Shown: positions 29,101-43,075 of the stretch, piece by piece
Layout: each line of letters begins with the position of its first letter
How positions within the stretch are numbered: position 1 is the first letter of the stretch
Source: Bugula neritina
Lineage: Eukaryota > Bryozoa > Gymnolaemata > Cheilostomatida > Bugulidae
Direction: 5' to 3'
Length of the DNA stretch: 60,000 bases
NCBI GenBank assembly: GCA_964035545.1
Contig: OZ037771.1
Location: 2,472,628-2,532,627 of the forward strand
Notes under the pieces: generated by a model
What the model was told of the DNA's origin: nothing
The model's input: the letters and a program-made list of their open reading frames with translations, nothing else
Databases searched by the model: none
Program-made: the position numbers and the translations under genes

Positions 29101-32100
29101 GAAATTATTACTAATATTTTAAAGCGTTTTTATGTCTTATTCCATCTGTACAATTAATACTGCAAATCAAAAGGAGGCTCTTTAATAGAACTATTTTTAG
29201 CTACATACTTATAATGTAATTTTGAAAATTTTTTAATCAGGCAATATCACAGATGCCTAACATTTCAATTTTGTAAATAATTTCAAAACTTGTTTCAAAT
29301 TCGCTTGGTCTTTTCCACTAAGGTAAAGCTCAAAACTTTTAAATCTAAACTTCTAGTTGACCTGTGTCAATTCTCCACTCCTTCAATTATCCTGTAAGGC
29401 GTAGGCCATGTAGCTAATCTACAGTACAACAATATAACAAGATTGGAAGAAAGCATCTCTTCCTGCATTGAAGAGAAACACATGCTATTTGTTGCTATGG
29501 TTACCATCATTATACAGCCTTTACTGTCTTGGATTTCTTTTCAATAAAACTTACTAATTCATACAGTCCAGCGCCTAGAGCTGGTCCCATTATCCATCCA
29601 AGAGCTTGAGTTCCTTCTGCTGCTCCCTAAACAAGGAACAAACAAAGAACTTAACAAACAAACAAATAAATAAATTGATGAGCAAACAAATAAATGAACT
29701 TTTAGGTCAGATTTTGAGCTAAAAATTTTCGTCATTGATTGTAGACATTCTGTGTTTCTGGAGATAGCACAGTTAAGCCATTTTGTTGCAAAGCCTGAGG
29801 TTTAACAAATGATTGTAAGAGAGTTGCATCAGTTAAGTTAAGTTCTAGGCTTGCAATCAGAAACCTCAGCTATTAATGAAGATTAATAGTTTCGCATATA
29901 AACAGTGTGTTATATGACGGACAAATAAGAAATATCAACAATGACAATCAGCATAAGCATTTATCTGCACCCACTAACTCCTGAAAAGCTATGATATTTA
30001 CTTAACATATTGACAAACTAAAATAATAACTATAGAAGTCCAGCTATGCACATTTATTAAAATAAAGTAATATAATATTGTTTATATTTTCTTCTATGAG
30101 GTTTACATTCTCACTCAACTTATAACTCAAAGTTTATATTTTTTTAAAAATGTGTTCCATATTGTCTGTATTGTTCCATGGCTTTTTGACTTTTTAACAA
30201 GCTTGTTACTAGCATGATAAACTCTTCATATCTATAGATATTGCTTTAGCCTCATTGTGGTTACATTAGACTTGCCCTACAGATTGCTATAAAACATCAC
30301 CATAGTAATGAAAGCTGGACAACTTACTATTACGAAACTGCTAGAATACGAAGTGACTTTTAGCAGAAGTGTAATGGCTGCCACAGTAAGCATAGCTGAC
30401 CCAGAGCCAGCTAGAAATCTGGTGAGGGAACATAAGACCAAGTAGAGTGTACCAGATGTGCTGTCTACTAGCCTGTCAACAGATTAATCAGAAACATTTC
30501 TGTTTGATGAGAATCTTCTTCACTGATAATTATGCTATAAGTTAAAAGTAAGCTGCATACTGAACATATAACTAGTAATAAAACTAACTATATATTATAA
30601 TGCTCTGCAGACTAATAAGTACTCAACATATTTTATAAATGTATTACTACTCACCCAAACAGTACGCAGCACACAGATGTTACTCCGCCTCCTACTACAC
30701 ACCAATGTTTTGGATTTGCTTTGCTTATCTAAATCATTGCACTACACTATTATTACTTGAGGCAGATCATGCATACACCTTTTAGTATTATAAACATATG
30801 CGGCTAGTAATGCTAGAAAATTATGTTCACATAAAAATAGGATTTGAATTATTCTTGCAAAAAAAAAACAATGCTTTAGATTTATTTAAAATATGCATTA
30901 GAAAAACAAGTAAAATAACATTTTATATTTGAAAATTTTAGGATAGTTTCAATCAAAAATATAAAAAAATTTTAGCATTACAATGGTAAGTATTCTAACA
31001 AATCTAAAATTAACATTTCAGAGCTGAAAAATAAAGATGTATTTTTTCTTTTCTCAATAACAATTCTTTCTTACAATTTTTAATTTTTTCTTTTGTTCAA
31101 AAACTGTTTTTAAATGTAAGCTGATTAAATGGTTTCCTGTGCACAAATAAATAATCTATCGAAAATCATTTTTGGTATTGAAATTATAATTAGTTATCAG
31201 TTTTGTGACAATAGATGATTTAGCCAAATAATAAAAAACAATAAAACAGATTGTAATATTTAATTAGATGATGATTAGCAATCTATAGTGAACTAAAACA
31301 TTCAATATGAGTTTGTTTAGGAGTGCAGCATTCTCCTCACTCTTCTATAGGTAATAAAAGGAGTTTTTCCCAAGTAGTCCAACTAACAGCCTAACAGTAG
31401 TTGTTTTAAGTCAAAATACAGTGAAAAAATGGAGTCATGCCTGAATAGCATTAGTTCCAGTAACATGAGAAATTGCCTGATTGTGAAATAAAATTATCGC
31501 ACCCCAGACTCAAAGCAAAACTATAACAGAAGTTTATAGGCAATAGACATTATTGCACCTAACAAAACGCCATACTGGTATACAAAGCCCTATATTTGCT
31601 ATGTTGCACCATTGAACTTTAAGACTAAAAGATGAACCTAGTGTGTAATGAGATATTCAAACTTGAGACCTGCAATTTAACTCTAAATTTCAGTAGTGGT
31701 ATAATAAATATATAACAACATACAAATTACATAATATTAGCATGACATGAAACATTAAAGTCAGTTTTCTTTCACCCAGGTCAGTAATTATTGCTAGCAC
31801 CAGTGTCTAGTGTCAGCTTCAAATACTTATTTGTAATACATCAGTTAGATTTGTTTTGAATGATTAAAGAGTGAAAATGAAACTAATATAGCTAAAAATA
31901 GGTAAACTATCTATTCAATATAATTACTGTCTAAAGGTGATTTAAACCATTAATCAACCTTAAGCTTTTTTATTTGCAGATTTGTCAGGTATTTCAAATG
32001 AAGTTGGCCAATTCTTGAGTTATTGCAAAAACAATCGTTTTCATTTTGATTAGGTTATCCATACCTACAAAGCAAAAAGAAATTAGAAATATTACTTTAA

Positions 32101-32373
32101 TAGTTACAAAATGCAGATATTGAAAGAAATCTGACTCACCAAGCAACCGGTGGCAAAAGAGGAGACAAATCTAGCAAATTCGAATGAAGAAAACACAATC
32201 CCAATGTATGTTGGAGTTAATCCTCTAGCAGTAGCTTCCTGAGGAAAGAATGGATAAAGAAAGGTGTCTGTGCAGAGAGCTACGAACTGTACAGTGAGTA
32301 CGACAATCATAAGTAGCCTTTCTTTCCAAACTGAGTTGAGATTAGATGTAGGTCTGTCATTGCAGTTCCCCAT
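26162..32373 (-). CDS. SLC18B1-like MFS transporter, copy A
   Basis: Eleven exons in transcript order: 32140-32373, 30655-30728, 30328-30472, 29555-29626, 29011-29098, 28564-28703, 28368-28463, 27911-28014, 27429-27524, 27057-27228, 26162-26296 (TGA). All phases close, giving 451 residues against about 456 in human SLC18B1. Exon 1 gives MGNCNDRPTSN and then TM1 with TDTFLYPFFPQEATARGLTP, matching the family's PFFPKEAEKKG segment. Exon 4 has the GP.LG core (MGPALGAGLYE) and exon 10 has LGALIGPVFGGA, the second-half equivalent. In mammals this protein is a vesicular polyamine/proton antiporter. The C-tail carries EERKLL, an acidic dileucine endosomal/vesicle sorting signal (Leu 443-444). It is the most diverged of the three copies, especially in exons 4-6 and 9. 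Confidence 0.9.
28240..28360. repeat. (GT)n/(GTGTGC)n microsatellite in copy A intron 7
   Basis: Imperfect GT/GC tract on the plus strand (CA on the gene strand), starting about 8 bp after the donor of exon 7 of copy A. Copy B has a similar tract in the homologous intron but in the opposite orientation. Confidence 0.95.
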
Positions 32374-32584
32374 TTTGAGATAATTCTCTCTGTGGATCTG
32401 TTGACTAGAAAGCTAACCTAGATGAAAATAAAGCTCCTTCCTATCTAATATACAATTGCAATATAAATGCCATATGACTTGAGGTAATATTAATCCAGTT
32501 TTAAACTTTGCCAATTTATCAAATACCTCAATATGATTTAGACAGGCTATATATTAAAACCACAGACTTTATCTTCAGTACAAA

Positions 32585-32652
32585 TCCAGGAATAGCCTCT
32601 TTCTCTCGAGCTTTTTGAGAGTAGATGTAGGTCGATCGTTGCAATAACCCAC
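32585..32652 (-). pseudogene. relic of an SLC18B1-like first exon
   Basis: About 210 bp upstream of copy A exon 1 edge, the minus strand encodes GYCNDRPTSTLKKLERKRLF after GTG in place of ATG. This is clearly related to the GNCNDRPTSNLNSVWKERLL start of the intact copies. It hits a stop (FLDLY*) before TM1 would begin. No further exons of this copy were found, so it is a truncated, inactive duplicate. Confidence 0.75.
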
Positions 32653-33435
32653 TTTTAGCTAGTTCTCTTTTCACTGTGTAAAACATGCTTTCATAACACA
32701 ACATATTGCAGCTTTAGTAAAACTGTGAAGTATTTTATGTCTAATCCTTATAAGCAAATAAAATACAGTGTGCATTATATATATATGTGAATGAAAGAAT
32801 GAAATATCCACAATAATTTACAAACTGTAGATGCCAGTGCGAAAAATATAGTATAATAATATTATTATGCTATTATGCTCAAAAGAGGTAACTGGTGGCT
32901 ATCTATCACTAGTGACTATTACTGGCTACTATTACTAGCAGCTAGCTAGTGTTAGTAATCATACAATGGGTGGTGTGTGCTGGACATGTTGTGTCTATAA
33001 AATATAATGAGTCATTAACTGATGATGAAAGACTGAAATCTTAGTGCCTTGGTTGCGTTTTCATAGTTGCGTCACTCAATCTCTACGACTACTATGACCA
33101 AGGAGAGTTAAATTCTACCTAGATGTATATCTCCTTTCAATTTTAGCCCTAACCTATTGGTATTGTGTTTATTGAAACTTTATAATAAGGTGTGATGCAG
33201 TACTTAGATAATCAATTACCATACACTTGGGCTCAATCAAAAGGCTGTGTATTCATCACTTGATATTGCTTATTCATAAGCTTCAGTTCATTCACCTGAA
33301 CATAGGGAGCATTGCGAGCATTAGTAGTTGTGAGATAGCAGGCATTGGGAGTAAGGTTGTCACACGTACAGCCCTCTTGTATCTTGTCCATTCTGAAAGA
33401 TTATATTAACAAATCTGGTCAGACATTTCTAAGAA
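32653..33435. other. intergenic region between divergent genes
   Basis: This separates the divergently transcribed SLC18B1-like copy A (minus) and DEG/ENaC gene (plus). Promoters of both may lie here or near it. No clear TATA box or other motif could be assigned. Confidence 0.4.
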
Positions 33436-36400
33436 ATGGCCAGCAGCAAAAGGAGTAACACGTCAGCTTTTCACAAATCCTCTGTATCGTTGGACCTGGA
33501 CCCATACAGCTGGCATAGGTATAAAGAGCATGGTGTACATCCTAAACCTAGACTGGTTCGAAGTCCTTTGTACATAGAGGGGAGTCACCAACACCATTAC
33601 AGTCATAGTCGAAGTGGGTCAGGTCAGTCTAATTAGAAGTCTAGTATGGCTATAAACACAGATTATACCCAAAATATTATACTAATGACTGCTAAAAAGT
33701 TGCTGCCAAAATTCTAGTAATATACAAACATCCAAATCGAAATTCGATACCATAATACTGCTTGATAAATTTGCCATTCTGCAATTACATTGCCTTTGTG
33801 TATCTCAAACTTTGACTTTTAATCTTAAAGAAATTCATGTGGTTATAACCAATAACTTGCAGCAATCCAAACAATTGATAATTCTTTGCTAACTGTGATC
33901 CAAAAACCTTGGTAGCCTAAGAGAAAACTCTTCCCCTACAGAATATTGTTCCCTTTGAACTTAGTGGATGACTGGCTAGACGGGAATGAGTCACAGCATG
34001 AGGGAGAAATTTACAGACAATACAGTAGAAATGAAGTTGAATCAAACTTTACTTTAAAAAATCATCAAAAATTTAAACGTACTAATGAAGTCAGCTTTGC
34101 ACAAAGTTTACCCACAAATCATAGAATTCAAAAGAACAGGTTGAAAAAGACTCAAAGACCCAGGCGATGGTACGGATTTAACTTACCATCTTCAGAGCGC
34201 CTTAGAACCAGAAATTTTCAGGTTAGGTTGATAAAGCTCTATGCCTTCTAACGTTGAATTTCTGTGTTGGATAAAAGTTTTTCAAAGTAAAGGCTACATG
34301 ATATGTGTTCACATACTTCTTTATCAAATTTAATATGAGTTGAATTATATATTATTTGTATACTTTTGACTAAATTGCAGTCTCTACAAAGTTGTTTTAA
34401 ATTACTTTTTGATTGAACTTCTCATAAAAATGCTCGTTTCTGAAGTTTTTAGCTGGTATATTGTTGATTATTTGGGAGAGATGAACAAATTCATTTTCTC
34501 TCAGTTGTAAAAAAAATATTCAGGTTATATATTTACACAATCATGTAAGAATCGTATTGCAAAAGTGTCTAAAAACACTGTATAACTTGTAGAATATTAT
34601 GGCGTATACAATGCACTCTAAAGTTTAAAGCGGAGTAGAATTATCAATTGATATTATAATAACTCTGCGTTTTGCTATCACAAAACAATACTAATTTGAT
34701 TATATAGTTGCCAAACCTGGAAGACAGTAAGAAGGCAGGAATTCTTCTTCAAAGACATCATAGTAGCAATGAAGACTTCATTGTGTCATCAGGTCTTATC
34801 GTTAGAGGTTTTACTGAGAAGACAACTTCACACGGACTACCACACGCATACTTTGCCTCAGGTATTATGTTCTAGATTACTAAGAGTTCAAGGAAAAGTG
34901 ACATTGATTAATGTCTACAGCTATTTTTACCTGAATAGCTCCAAAAATTAAAAAGTTTTGATTATGAGTTTTTCCAAAAATTGAGCACCATTATAGTAAT
35001 TTCTACAATTTACAGAATGTACCTGTTTATATCTATTCATGATAGAATTATTTCAGGTCTAAATTACAATGGTGGATATTATATATAAATACTATGTACA
35101 CTTGCTGCAGGAGTACTGAAGAAAATTGTATGGACCCTCATATCTCTAGCAGCTCTGGTACTGCTCTCTCTTCACTTGTTCAGACTCATACAGAACTGGA
35201 AAGAGGCTGAGGTGAGCACAAAGTTGATATGGAACCAGACTCGCTCTCTCGAGTTTCCTGGTAAGCAAGTGTCTGGGTTCTTAGCAGTATTTGCATAGCT
35301 TGCGATTATAAAATGATTCGGCCCCCCCTCCTTCCCCACTGAGGTTTAAACCCAGCACCTCCAGCTTACAAGTCGGCGCGCTAACCATTACACCACAGAG
35401 CCTACTGGGTAAACTCAACACTGCAACAATGTTATTTTCCACTGAAACATAAAGCCCTGGAATGGCCAAGGTTGTTTTTATGTGTCCCAGCAGTTCAGCC
35501 ATTAGTTTAAGCCACACCCATTTTTTAAAGGGCAATGACTATTACTGTAGTCCTCGATCCTTGCCTGGCCACTACATAAACTAATAAGTTATTAAAATAC
35601 TATTTATTATTAATATTTTCTTGCAATTATTAATTTTTTAGTTCAATTTTAATAGTTTTCATTCACCTTGCAAAGTGTAGTTGAAAAGGAACAAAATATA
35701 TGTGATGACAGCTTAGGACGAGTAGAATAGCTATTATATAGCAGTTAGCCATATGCTATACTGAAAAAGTTGAACCTTAAATAATTATACTAAAAAAGTT
35801 CCTAAAACTGTGGCGTAATATAAAAAAACTGATTAAAAAGGTTTTCAAAATTACACACCTGCTGATACTAAAACAAGGACCTAATATACTCAGTGAATGG
35901 CACGAATTAGTTTGTGTCAAAATGTGTTTTTAGATGCTTTATGAACTTTTAAAAATGCATCACAATTTTAAAAATGCTTTTATGGAAGACAGTATGTTAT
36001 GTATAAAATGAGTTATTCAATATTCTGGCAGATATAAGATCCAATTGCTGTTACTTGTTGTTTATCTAACTTCTTAGATTGTTTGATGATGACTAAATGA
36101 ATTATATTCAAACACAGTTATGATGATTTATCATAAGCAGGCTTAGCTGGGAGTATGTAAACATTCACAGCTCCAAGTCAATTAATAATAATATTTCATG
36201 TGACAGTAAATCAACCCATATGTTTCACAAGCAATTAGTATTATTCGTCTGCTAAATCGTTGATTATAAATGTTGATTTTATTTCTGGTTTTTGATATTA
36301 CAATCATCATTAGTTATATAATGTTTAAAATGTTGCTATACATTTTTTTGATATTTTTTAAAAATATGTAATCACAATAACTTTTATAAAAATAGAAATT

Positions 36401-39400
36401 TAAATACTTGCCAATCTGAACACATTGCATACGTATTATATATTCTACATAAACAAAAAGTATGCATTTGAAAGAATTTCTTTAACCAAAAGCAATAAAA
36501 GATTAGTGTCCTCCATGCATCCTTTAACATTACATCATGGTTTATTCACAAAGCACTTTTACCTGTCTACAACATTAAATTAATTTTCTAGATGCATCTA
36601 TTTTATACTAGATAAATTCTGCAGGTATCAAGTATTCTAATGATACAAAGCAAGTAGATATTTACAACCATCTTCTGTTGTGTGATGTTTCAGCCATTAC
36701 TATATGCAACTACAATCCGCTAAAACTCTCTGCCCTGGACAAGCAGCTAAGCCTGAAATCTTTAGTGGAGAACTCTACAAACACAGCAAAAACTAAAGGG
36801 GGCAGTCAAAGAAACCTCTTAAGAAATAGTTTAATAAAGCAGCTGGCTACAGGTATATCAAAACTATTTTAAACTACTATAATATTATTGTAGCTCTAAC
36901 TTATTTATAAGTATTGTTTCTGTTTATCCTAATTTAATTTTTAGTTTATACCATTTACGTTTATTATTAACTTTTAGCATATATTTACCTGTGGCTATAA
37001 ACACTAGCCAAAAATATTTAATCATACACAAAGCATATTTGCAAATTGATTTTGTTGGTATAAATATTTTATGCTTGCAAGCTTTTCTGGAATATAGGCA
37101 ACCGATTTCAAAAGTTTAGGCAACAAAAACCAATTTTGAATGAAAATCTGAATGCAACCCTCACATAATATCTTAAAATCAATACTTTTAAGAGGCTTGC
37201 TTCATTCCTAATGAAATGTAAAAACATTTTTATTATAATAAATTGAAATTTTAAACTGCTGAGTATCAATTTAAGTTGTAGTTTCCTTTCCTGATTTCCG
37301 TTTCATTTATGCAATGTCATATGCCACAAGGCATAGCAACTAATTATTGATTATAATACAGTAGTTTCTCTTTAGCTGTCTAATTATACCTCTTATCTCA
37401 AAGAGTTTTAAAATCATTAACCAAGTTTTATTAATACAAGTTGTTAGACATCTTTGACCTTAATTGGAGTAGATCTGCTCATGAATATAAACAGTGAATT
37501 TATCCAGTACTTATAAATTATTGATCTGATTATTGATGTTTTATACACAATATTCACTACAACTACCACTTGCTGTAATCTGTCAAAATATTTTTATGAA
37601 ACACAAAACTTGAGCAACTTAGCTTAGTACACACTTAGCTATGGTGAAAAACTTACGAAAGCATATTTGACTAAAACTAAACTAATTTAATCTAATATCA
37701 ACATTGGAAATAATATAATTCTACGCTTACAAAATGACAACATTATGATTTCATTATAAAAATATACAGAATATGGCATTTATTGAAGTATTTGTGCTTT
37801 TATTTTTATATCATCATATAAGCTGGTTTGTTTGCAGAGTACATTTCACTGTCAGATGAGGAGTTTTCTGTCCTTGGACATAACATATCCGAGATGGTGA
37901 TATTCTGTTCATTTCACGGGGAGGAATGCGAGCCAAATGACTTTACATATTTCCGAGATCCTCGCTATGGTAACTGTGTGACCTTCAACTCCGGGGTCAA
38001 CTCTGAATCAGCGGTGATGAAGAAAACATCAGTTGCTGGCCCAGACTATGGTGAGCAGTAGATGAAGAGCGAATAACTCCTTGAATGAAATTTTGACAAA
38101 GTCAGTTTAACGTGAAAATTTTTATTCATTCATGTCAATTTATTAGCGGCTTCAAGTTGTTTTGTCATATTTTAATTATTATTTTTTTTAGATTTAAATA
38201 GCAAACTTTCAATTTTGATTTTTAATTGCTATTTTAAACTTTATAGTAGATTTACAAATATATTTACTGTACTATTTTATATATAAGTTTGTTTTACGAA
38301 AACAAATTGTGAAAGTAGATTTTCTCTGCAAATTAAGTACATAAAGTGAAGCTAAAAATGATAATTAAACACTTTATTTTCTATCTGGAAAAGTTTGCAA
38401 GCATGATATGGAAAACATTTATCAAAGTTGTAGAGTCCAAACTACTTATAGGTCTGTCGGTAGTGGTGTACTTGGAACAGTTTGATTACATTCCACTGCT
38501 GACGGAAGCTGCCGGGGCTGTCGTTGTCATTCACAACCAGACGGTGATGCCTTTTCCTGACCAGAATGCAATTTCATTGACAGCTAACACTCTGGTGAAC
38601 ATCGGCATAAACAAGGTAATTAGGAAAGATATTTACTGATAGTTTATTTTACCAGGTAAAAGAGTATTAATAACAAGGGATGCAATACATACAAATTTGA
38701 ATTTCAATAAAGTTGACCTGTTCAATCATAATATTGAGATATATTCCAAAAATGATATATCTAGAGGTTTTCTGTCAAATTTTAATGACCCTCAACATTT
38801 TCAATTTATTAAAAGCCTAATAATAAAATGTCACACTTTGCTTAGCATATGATGGCAACTCTAACTTTAACAGTTATGATAAAAGTATGAATATAAACAA
38901 AGAGCAAATTCTTTTCCACTTGCTTGTAAATGCACGAGTAAGATTTGGCCATTGACATAACCATGGTAGAATTGTATTTAAAATTGTTCAAATAAAGCAT
39001 TGAGATTGGTCCAGCATTATTTATCTTTACTTTTAAGCTTTACAATTATACTGTCAATACTATACGTACAGTATAACAGCATAATATATAATATTATATA
39101 ATATTATGATGCACATTATATGATACAATATATAATATATTTTATACTGTGCTTATATATAATTATATGATATATAAAAATATATATGTAGTATATTATA
39201 TAATTTAATATATAATACAATATATAGTATAATATATAGTATATTATAAAATATTTATTATAATATGTAGTATATAATGTATTTCTAGAAAGTTCATCAG
39301 AGAATCTCTGGGAAGTATGGAACATGCACTCCCTCTGGTGATAATAGCAATAACATTTACAAAGAAGAATATGGTGTAAGTGTATTATAATGTATATATC

Positions 39401-39598
39401 ATTATTATTATTGTGTCATAAAGCACTTGCAATGGTGTGATGGGAAAATAGCCATTTTATTAAAATAGGATGAATTAGTGAAGATGAAATTATATTATGT
39501 TATATTGCACATATTGCAATAATATATTTTATCATTTTATAATGTGTTATATTAATTCCATTACTATTATATCTTCTACTATATTATCTTATCACATG

Positions 39599-39672
<74 letters not shown>

Positions 39673-42283
39673 TTATAATACTTTATATTACATATAATGT
39701 CATATTATAATATTCTAAGCTGAATGTTATAACATACCAAATTGTAATATATTCCATATTTAATTATATTTAATTACACTATCCTGTATTATAATATTAT
39801 ATGTTCACATTTGTCGTTCACCTTTCACTGCCATGTCACGATCAGGGTGATGGGCAATATATTATATATTTCATCATACTATATTACACTGTGTTATATT
39901 GTATATTTTATTATATCATATTACATTATGATGCAATATATTGTATTACATTATATATAAGATTATACCATATATTTGCATTTATTCGCGTTGAATATCT
40001 GTTATTTATGACATTCAACACTATGTGTGAAGACAATATTAATCTGATCCTTCAAACAGAGAGAATATTCCCTCACAGCCTGTCTAAAGACTTGCTACCA
40101 GAGAGAGACTGTGAGTCAGTGTGGATGTTACCAGTCTTCTATACCTTACACATCAGAGAGCAGCGAGCTCAGTCACACTTCCAATATAACTGTGTGTGAT
40201 GACTCATCTCCAGATGTTGGTAGGTCTCAAGTGTATTATTATTCAGTATTTATTTTCAAATAAAAAACTTATCATTACATTGTGTCAAAATGCATTTGTT
40301 AATCATAAGGATTTTTTTATGCGGATTTTAAATTTTTAAGATTTTAAGCTTTTATAGTGAAAATAGCTAATAAATTTAGCCAAATGTTGTATGACGTTAG
40401 TTTGATAAAATAAACCTCTGCAAATCACAAGAAGTGAACTTATTTAAAGATGAATGTTTCTAATAGATTCAAGAATTTTGTGTTCCTATTTGGCAGGTGA
40501 AAGTTTAACAAATCATATTCACCAGGTTAAATGACTGATGGATAAGTTAATTTTATCTTGCAGAAATTTATAAACCTGTAACTTGTTTTCTATACAGAGA
40601 GGTGTATAAGTCTGGTTAATGAAGAATATGAAGACGGAGTAACTGATTGCAGCTACTGCCATCAGCCATGCTATGAAGAAACATTTGACACCAGATTTTC
40701 ATCAGCCATATGGCCAGCTAATTCATATCTAGTAAATTAATATGTATTAGTAATATATTATAATATAATATTTTAGAGTATAATGCATTACAGTATACTG
40801 CAATGTAATGTAGTGTACTATATAGAGTATAGTATAGTATGACATATTATAGTATAATGTTAGATGATTTTGTTTTAAATAGTTTAATATATAATGTAAT
40901 ATACCACAACATAATAAAGTATACATTATTCATATATATAATGCAAAATGTATAATTATATTGTATTTTATAATATTAAATGTATTGAAATAATATTTAA
41001 TAACTTAGATAAAATTATATAAATAACAGCATTTATTGGCAATTTTATTTGTAAGATTTCGTAGTTATTAGTAAGAACAGTTATTACACATTGCCATAAA
41101 CAAGGATGGAGCTAATATATATACTCATATTTTAGAAATGTTTGGTTACCATAGCTACAGAGTTTAGTCTAGTCAAGCAACATTTCATCTAATATTTACT
41201 GCAGGCTGACTTTGAGAGAGAGCTCAGGGACAGCTACCCTAATATAATAAAAAGTATAGAAAAGAAACTGGACATAGATAATGCAGGAAATTCTGTCTCG
41301 GCAAACCAACAGGCAGCTGGGGTAATTACTTGATTAACCATATTCTGATTTTATAGTTCTACTTATAATAGCACCTGTAAATATATACTCAATATATAAT
41401 ACTGTCACTCACTTTAACATTTAGTATATAGTTAATCTATCTCAAAATTAAAATTCTCTAATTTTTCTGAACTATGTTTTACACACTAGAGATCGCTTTT
41501 GTAACCCTATAATAAATGACATGAACATAAAAGAATTAGTTAATCTAGCAGTTACAGTTTTAAAACTGAACAAAATCAATCATGGCTTACTTTTCTTTAG
41601 ATAAAGGAAATAGCATAGAAAAACGTGTTTTATAGCAGCCTGTTTTAATTTGCCGAGATAAATAATGAATAATTTGTATTATATATAATTAATCTAATAG
41701 TATCATCATCTGAACTGTATATACTAGACTTAATGCCTCTATCTTATAGATAACACAACTGGTTAGGGAGAACTTCCTAAGACTAAATGTTTACTATGGA
41801 GACCTGCAAACTGTAATATATGAAGAAATCTCAATATACGATGACTTTCAGTTTGCCTCCGATTTGGGTGAGTAAAAAGCTGCTTAAAATCGTAAAACTT
41901 ATCAATGGAAGTTTTAAAAACAAAATATTATGTTTCTGAGTTTTTATTCTGACAAGTTTATCATTTTAAGAAAAAGTTCTGGTTTTTGTTAAAATATTTA
42001 AAGTAGAATTTATTTATTGAACAAAATTTTGTATTTTAAATGTATTATACTTTAATATATTTAATATATTTTATTATTATAAATTATAAAACAATGCATG
42101 CTGTCAGCTAACACTTTCATAAACTCTGTGGTTACAGGAGGTTCCTTTGGTCTCTGGGTTGGCTGGTCAGTCATATCGATGGTAGAATTTGTAGAGCTCT
42201 TTCTCGACTTTCTAGTGTTCTTTTGTTATGGAGCATGCACCAAAAAGAAACCCAAAACAGAAGACATTAGAGACAACTCCTAA
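33436..42283 (+). CDS. DEG/ENaC family sodium channel, complete
   Basis: Thirteen exons: 33436-33622 (ATG), 33965-34221, 34708-34861, 35111-35260, 36694-36852, 37838-38050, 38452-38615, 39289-39375, 40060-40219, 40598-40731, 41205-41321, 41750-41867, 42138-42283 (TAA); 681 residues, phases all compatible. It has the N-terminal His-Gly gating motif (TEKTTSHGLP, about 190-191), TM1 (about 204-226), FPAITICNYNPLKLS at the start of the extracellular domain, GLSVVVYLEQFDYIPLLTEA, the Cys-rich YSLTACLKTCYQ...CGCY and CHQPCYEETFD...WP segments, ENFLRLNVYYGDL, and TM2 with GGSFGLWVGWSVISMVE. The family forms trimeric, amiloride-sensitive Na+ channels gated by peptides, acid or force. The selectivity-filter triplet is Gly-Trp-Ser (642-644) where Gly-Ala-Ser is common. 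The cytosolic N-terminus is long (about 200 residues). The subfamily cannot be fixed from sequence reading alone. The start of exon 2 could instead lie at 33942 if the exon-1 donor differs. Confidence 0.92.
35285..35402 (-). mobile_element. tRNA-derived SINE
   Basis: The minus strand from 35402 reads GGCTCTGTGGTGTAATGGTT then AGCGCGCC, a good A box. About 30 bases further on comes GGGTTTAAACC, a B box, inside a tRNA-like arrangement in DEG/ENaC intron 4. The acceptor stem does not close, so it is a SINE head rather than a tRNA gene. Confidence 0.7.
39060..39288. repeat. ATAATATT-rich low-complexity tract
   Basis: Degenerate TATAATATA words fill the intron directly before exon 8 of the DEG/ENaC gene. 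Similar sequence lies at about 39490-39990 and 40740-41000 in neighbouring introns. Confidence 0.7.
39599..39671. repeat. (TA)n microsatellite
   Basis: About 36 uninterrupted TA units in an intron of the DEG/ENaC gene. Confidence 0.97.
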
Positions 42284-43075
42284 TTAGAAACATTTTCGAA
42301 CAGTATTGATGCTAATCATTTTGATTCGCAACTAATACAAGCATGGGCTAACAGATAGAATAGGCTGTTATGATAACAAAATGTCGTTGCATCTTTTACA
42401 CTTACAGTCTGCTTCATTTATCAGATTATAAGTTAAATTATGGTTTACTCTTGTGTATCTAAACGTAAACATAGCTGAATTTATTTTATTGAAAACCATT
42501 GCTCACTGTAGAATATCAATATATAATTTGTTTTACATTCGATTTGATTACTACTTGTGTTTATTGCATTCAAACGTATATTAGATTGAGTACTCATGTT
42601 TTTTCACCTGATTAAAAAGCTATGAAGGTGAACACCGTAACACTGATTATCAATTTGAGTTTAAATATAGCAAAGGTATATGTTGGTCTAACAACTGGTA
42701 GTCACAAGGAGAGACAAATCTAGTTTGTGAGAATAAATTTAAGCATATACAGCTACATTTCCAGTTATGAAAAACCATATAAGAATTTTGTGTGCCAGGG
42801 CTTCATCTCAGGCAATATGAGCACAAAATATCTACAGCAACTGTAGACTGAAAAGTGCATTCCATTCAACACAACAAAAGACAATAAATACTGTACTCTG
42901 ATAATTCCACCGGGATTATTGCATGGATATATTATTATTGAATGTATTATTGAATAATTTAGAAATGGTGCTGATATTACATCCTAGATGTCAATTGCAA
43001 GCTGTTCAGCTTATTAAATTCTACAACATCACAATTTATACCAACAAGGTCTTTTGCGTTTTTTAAAGCATGCTT
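42284..43075. other. 3' region between convergent genes
   Basis: This lies between the stop of the DEG/ENaC gene and the end of the minus-strand orphan gene. AATAAA occurs at about 42733 and 42883 on the plus strand as candidate polyadenylation signals for the channel gene. Nothing else is seen. Confidence 0.4.

Noticed and set aside
33946-33964. Starting DEG/ENaC exon 2 at the CTACAG acceptor near 33941
   Set aside because: With the exon-1 donor at 33622 this acceptor leads to a stop (TGA) within six codons. The acceptor at 33964 keeps the frame.
35331-35402. A tRNA gene on the minus strand
   Set aside because: A and B boxes are good but the acceptor stem does not pair and a non-tRNA body follows, which fits a SINE.
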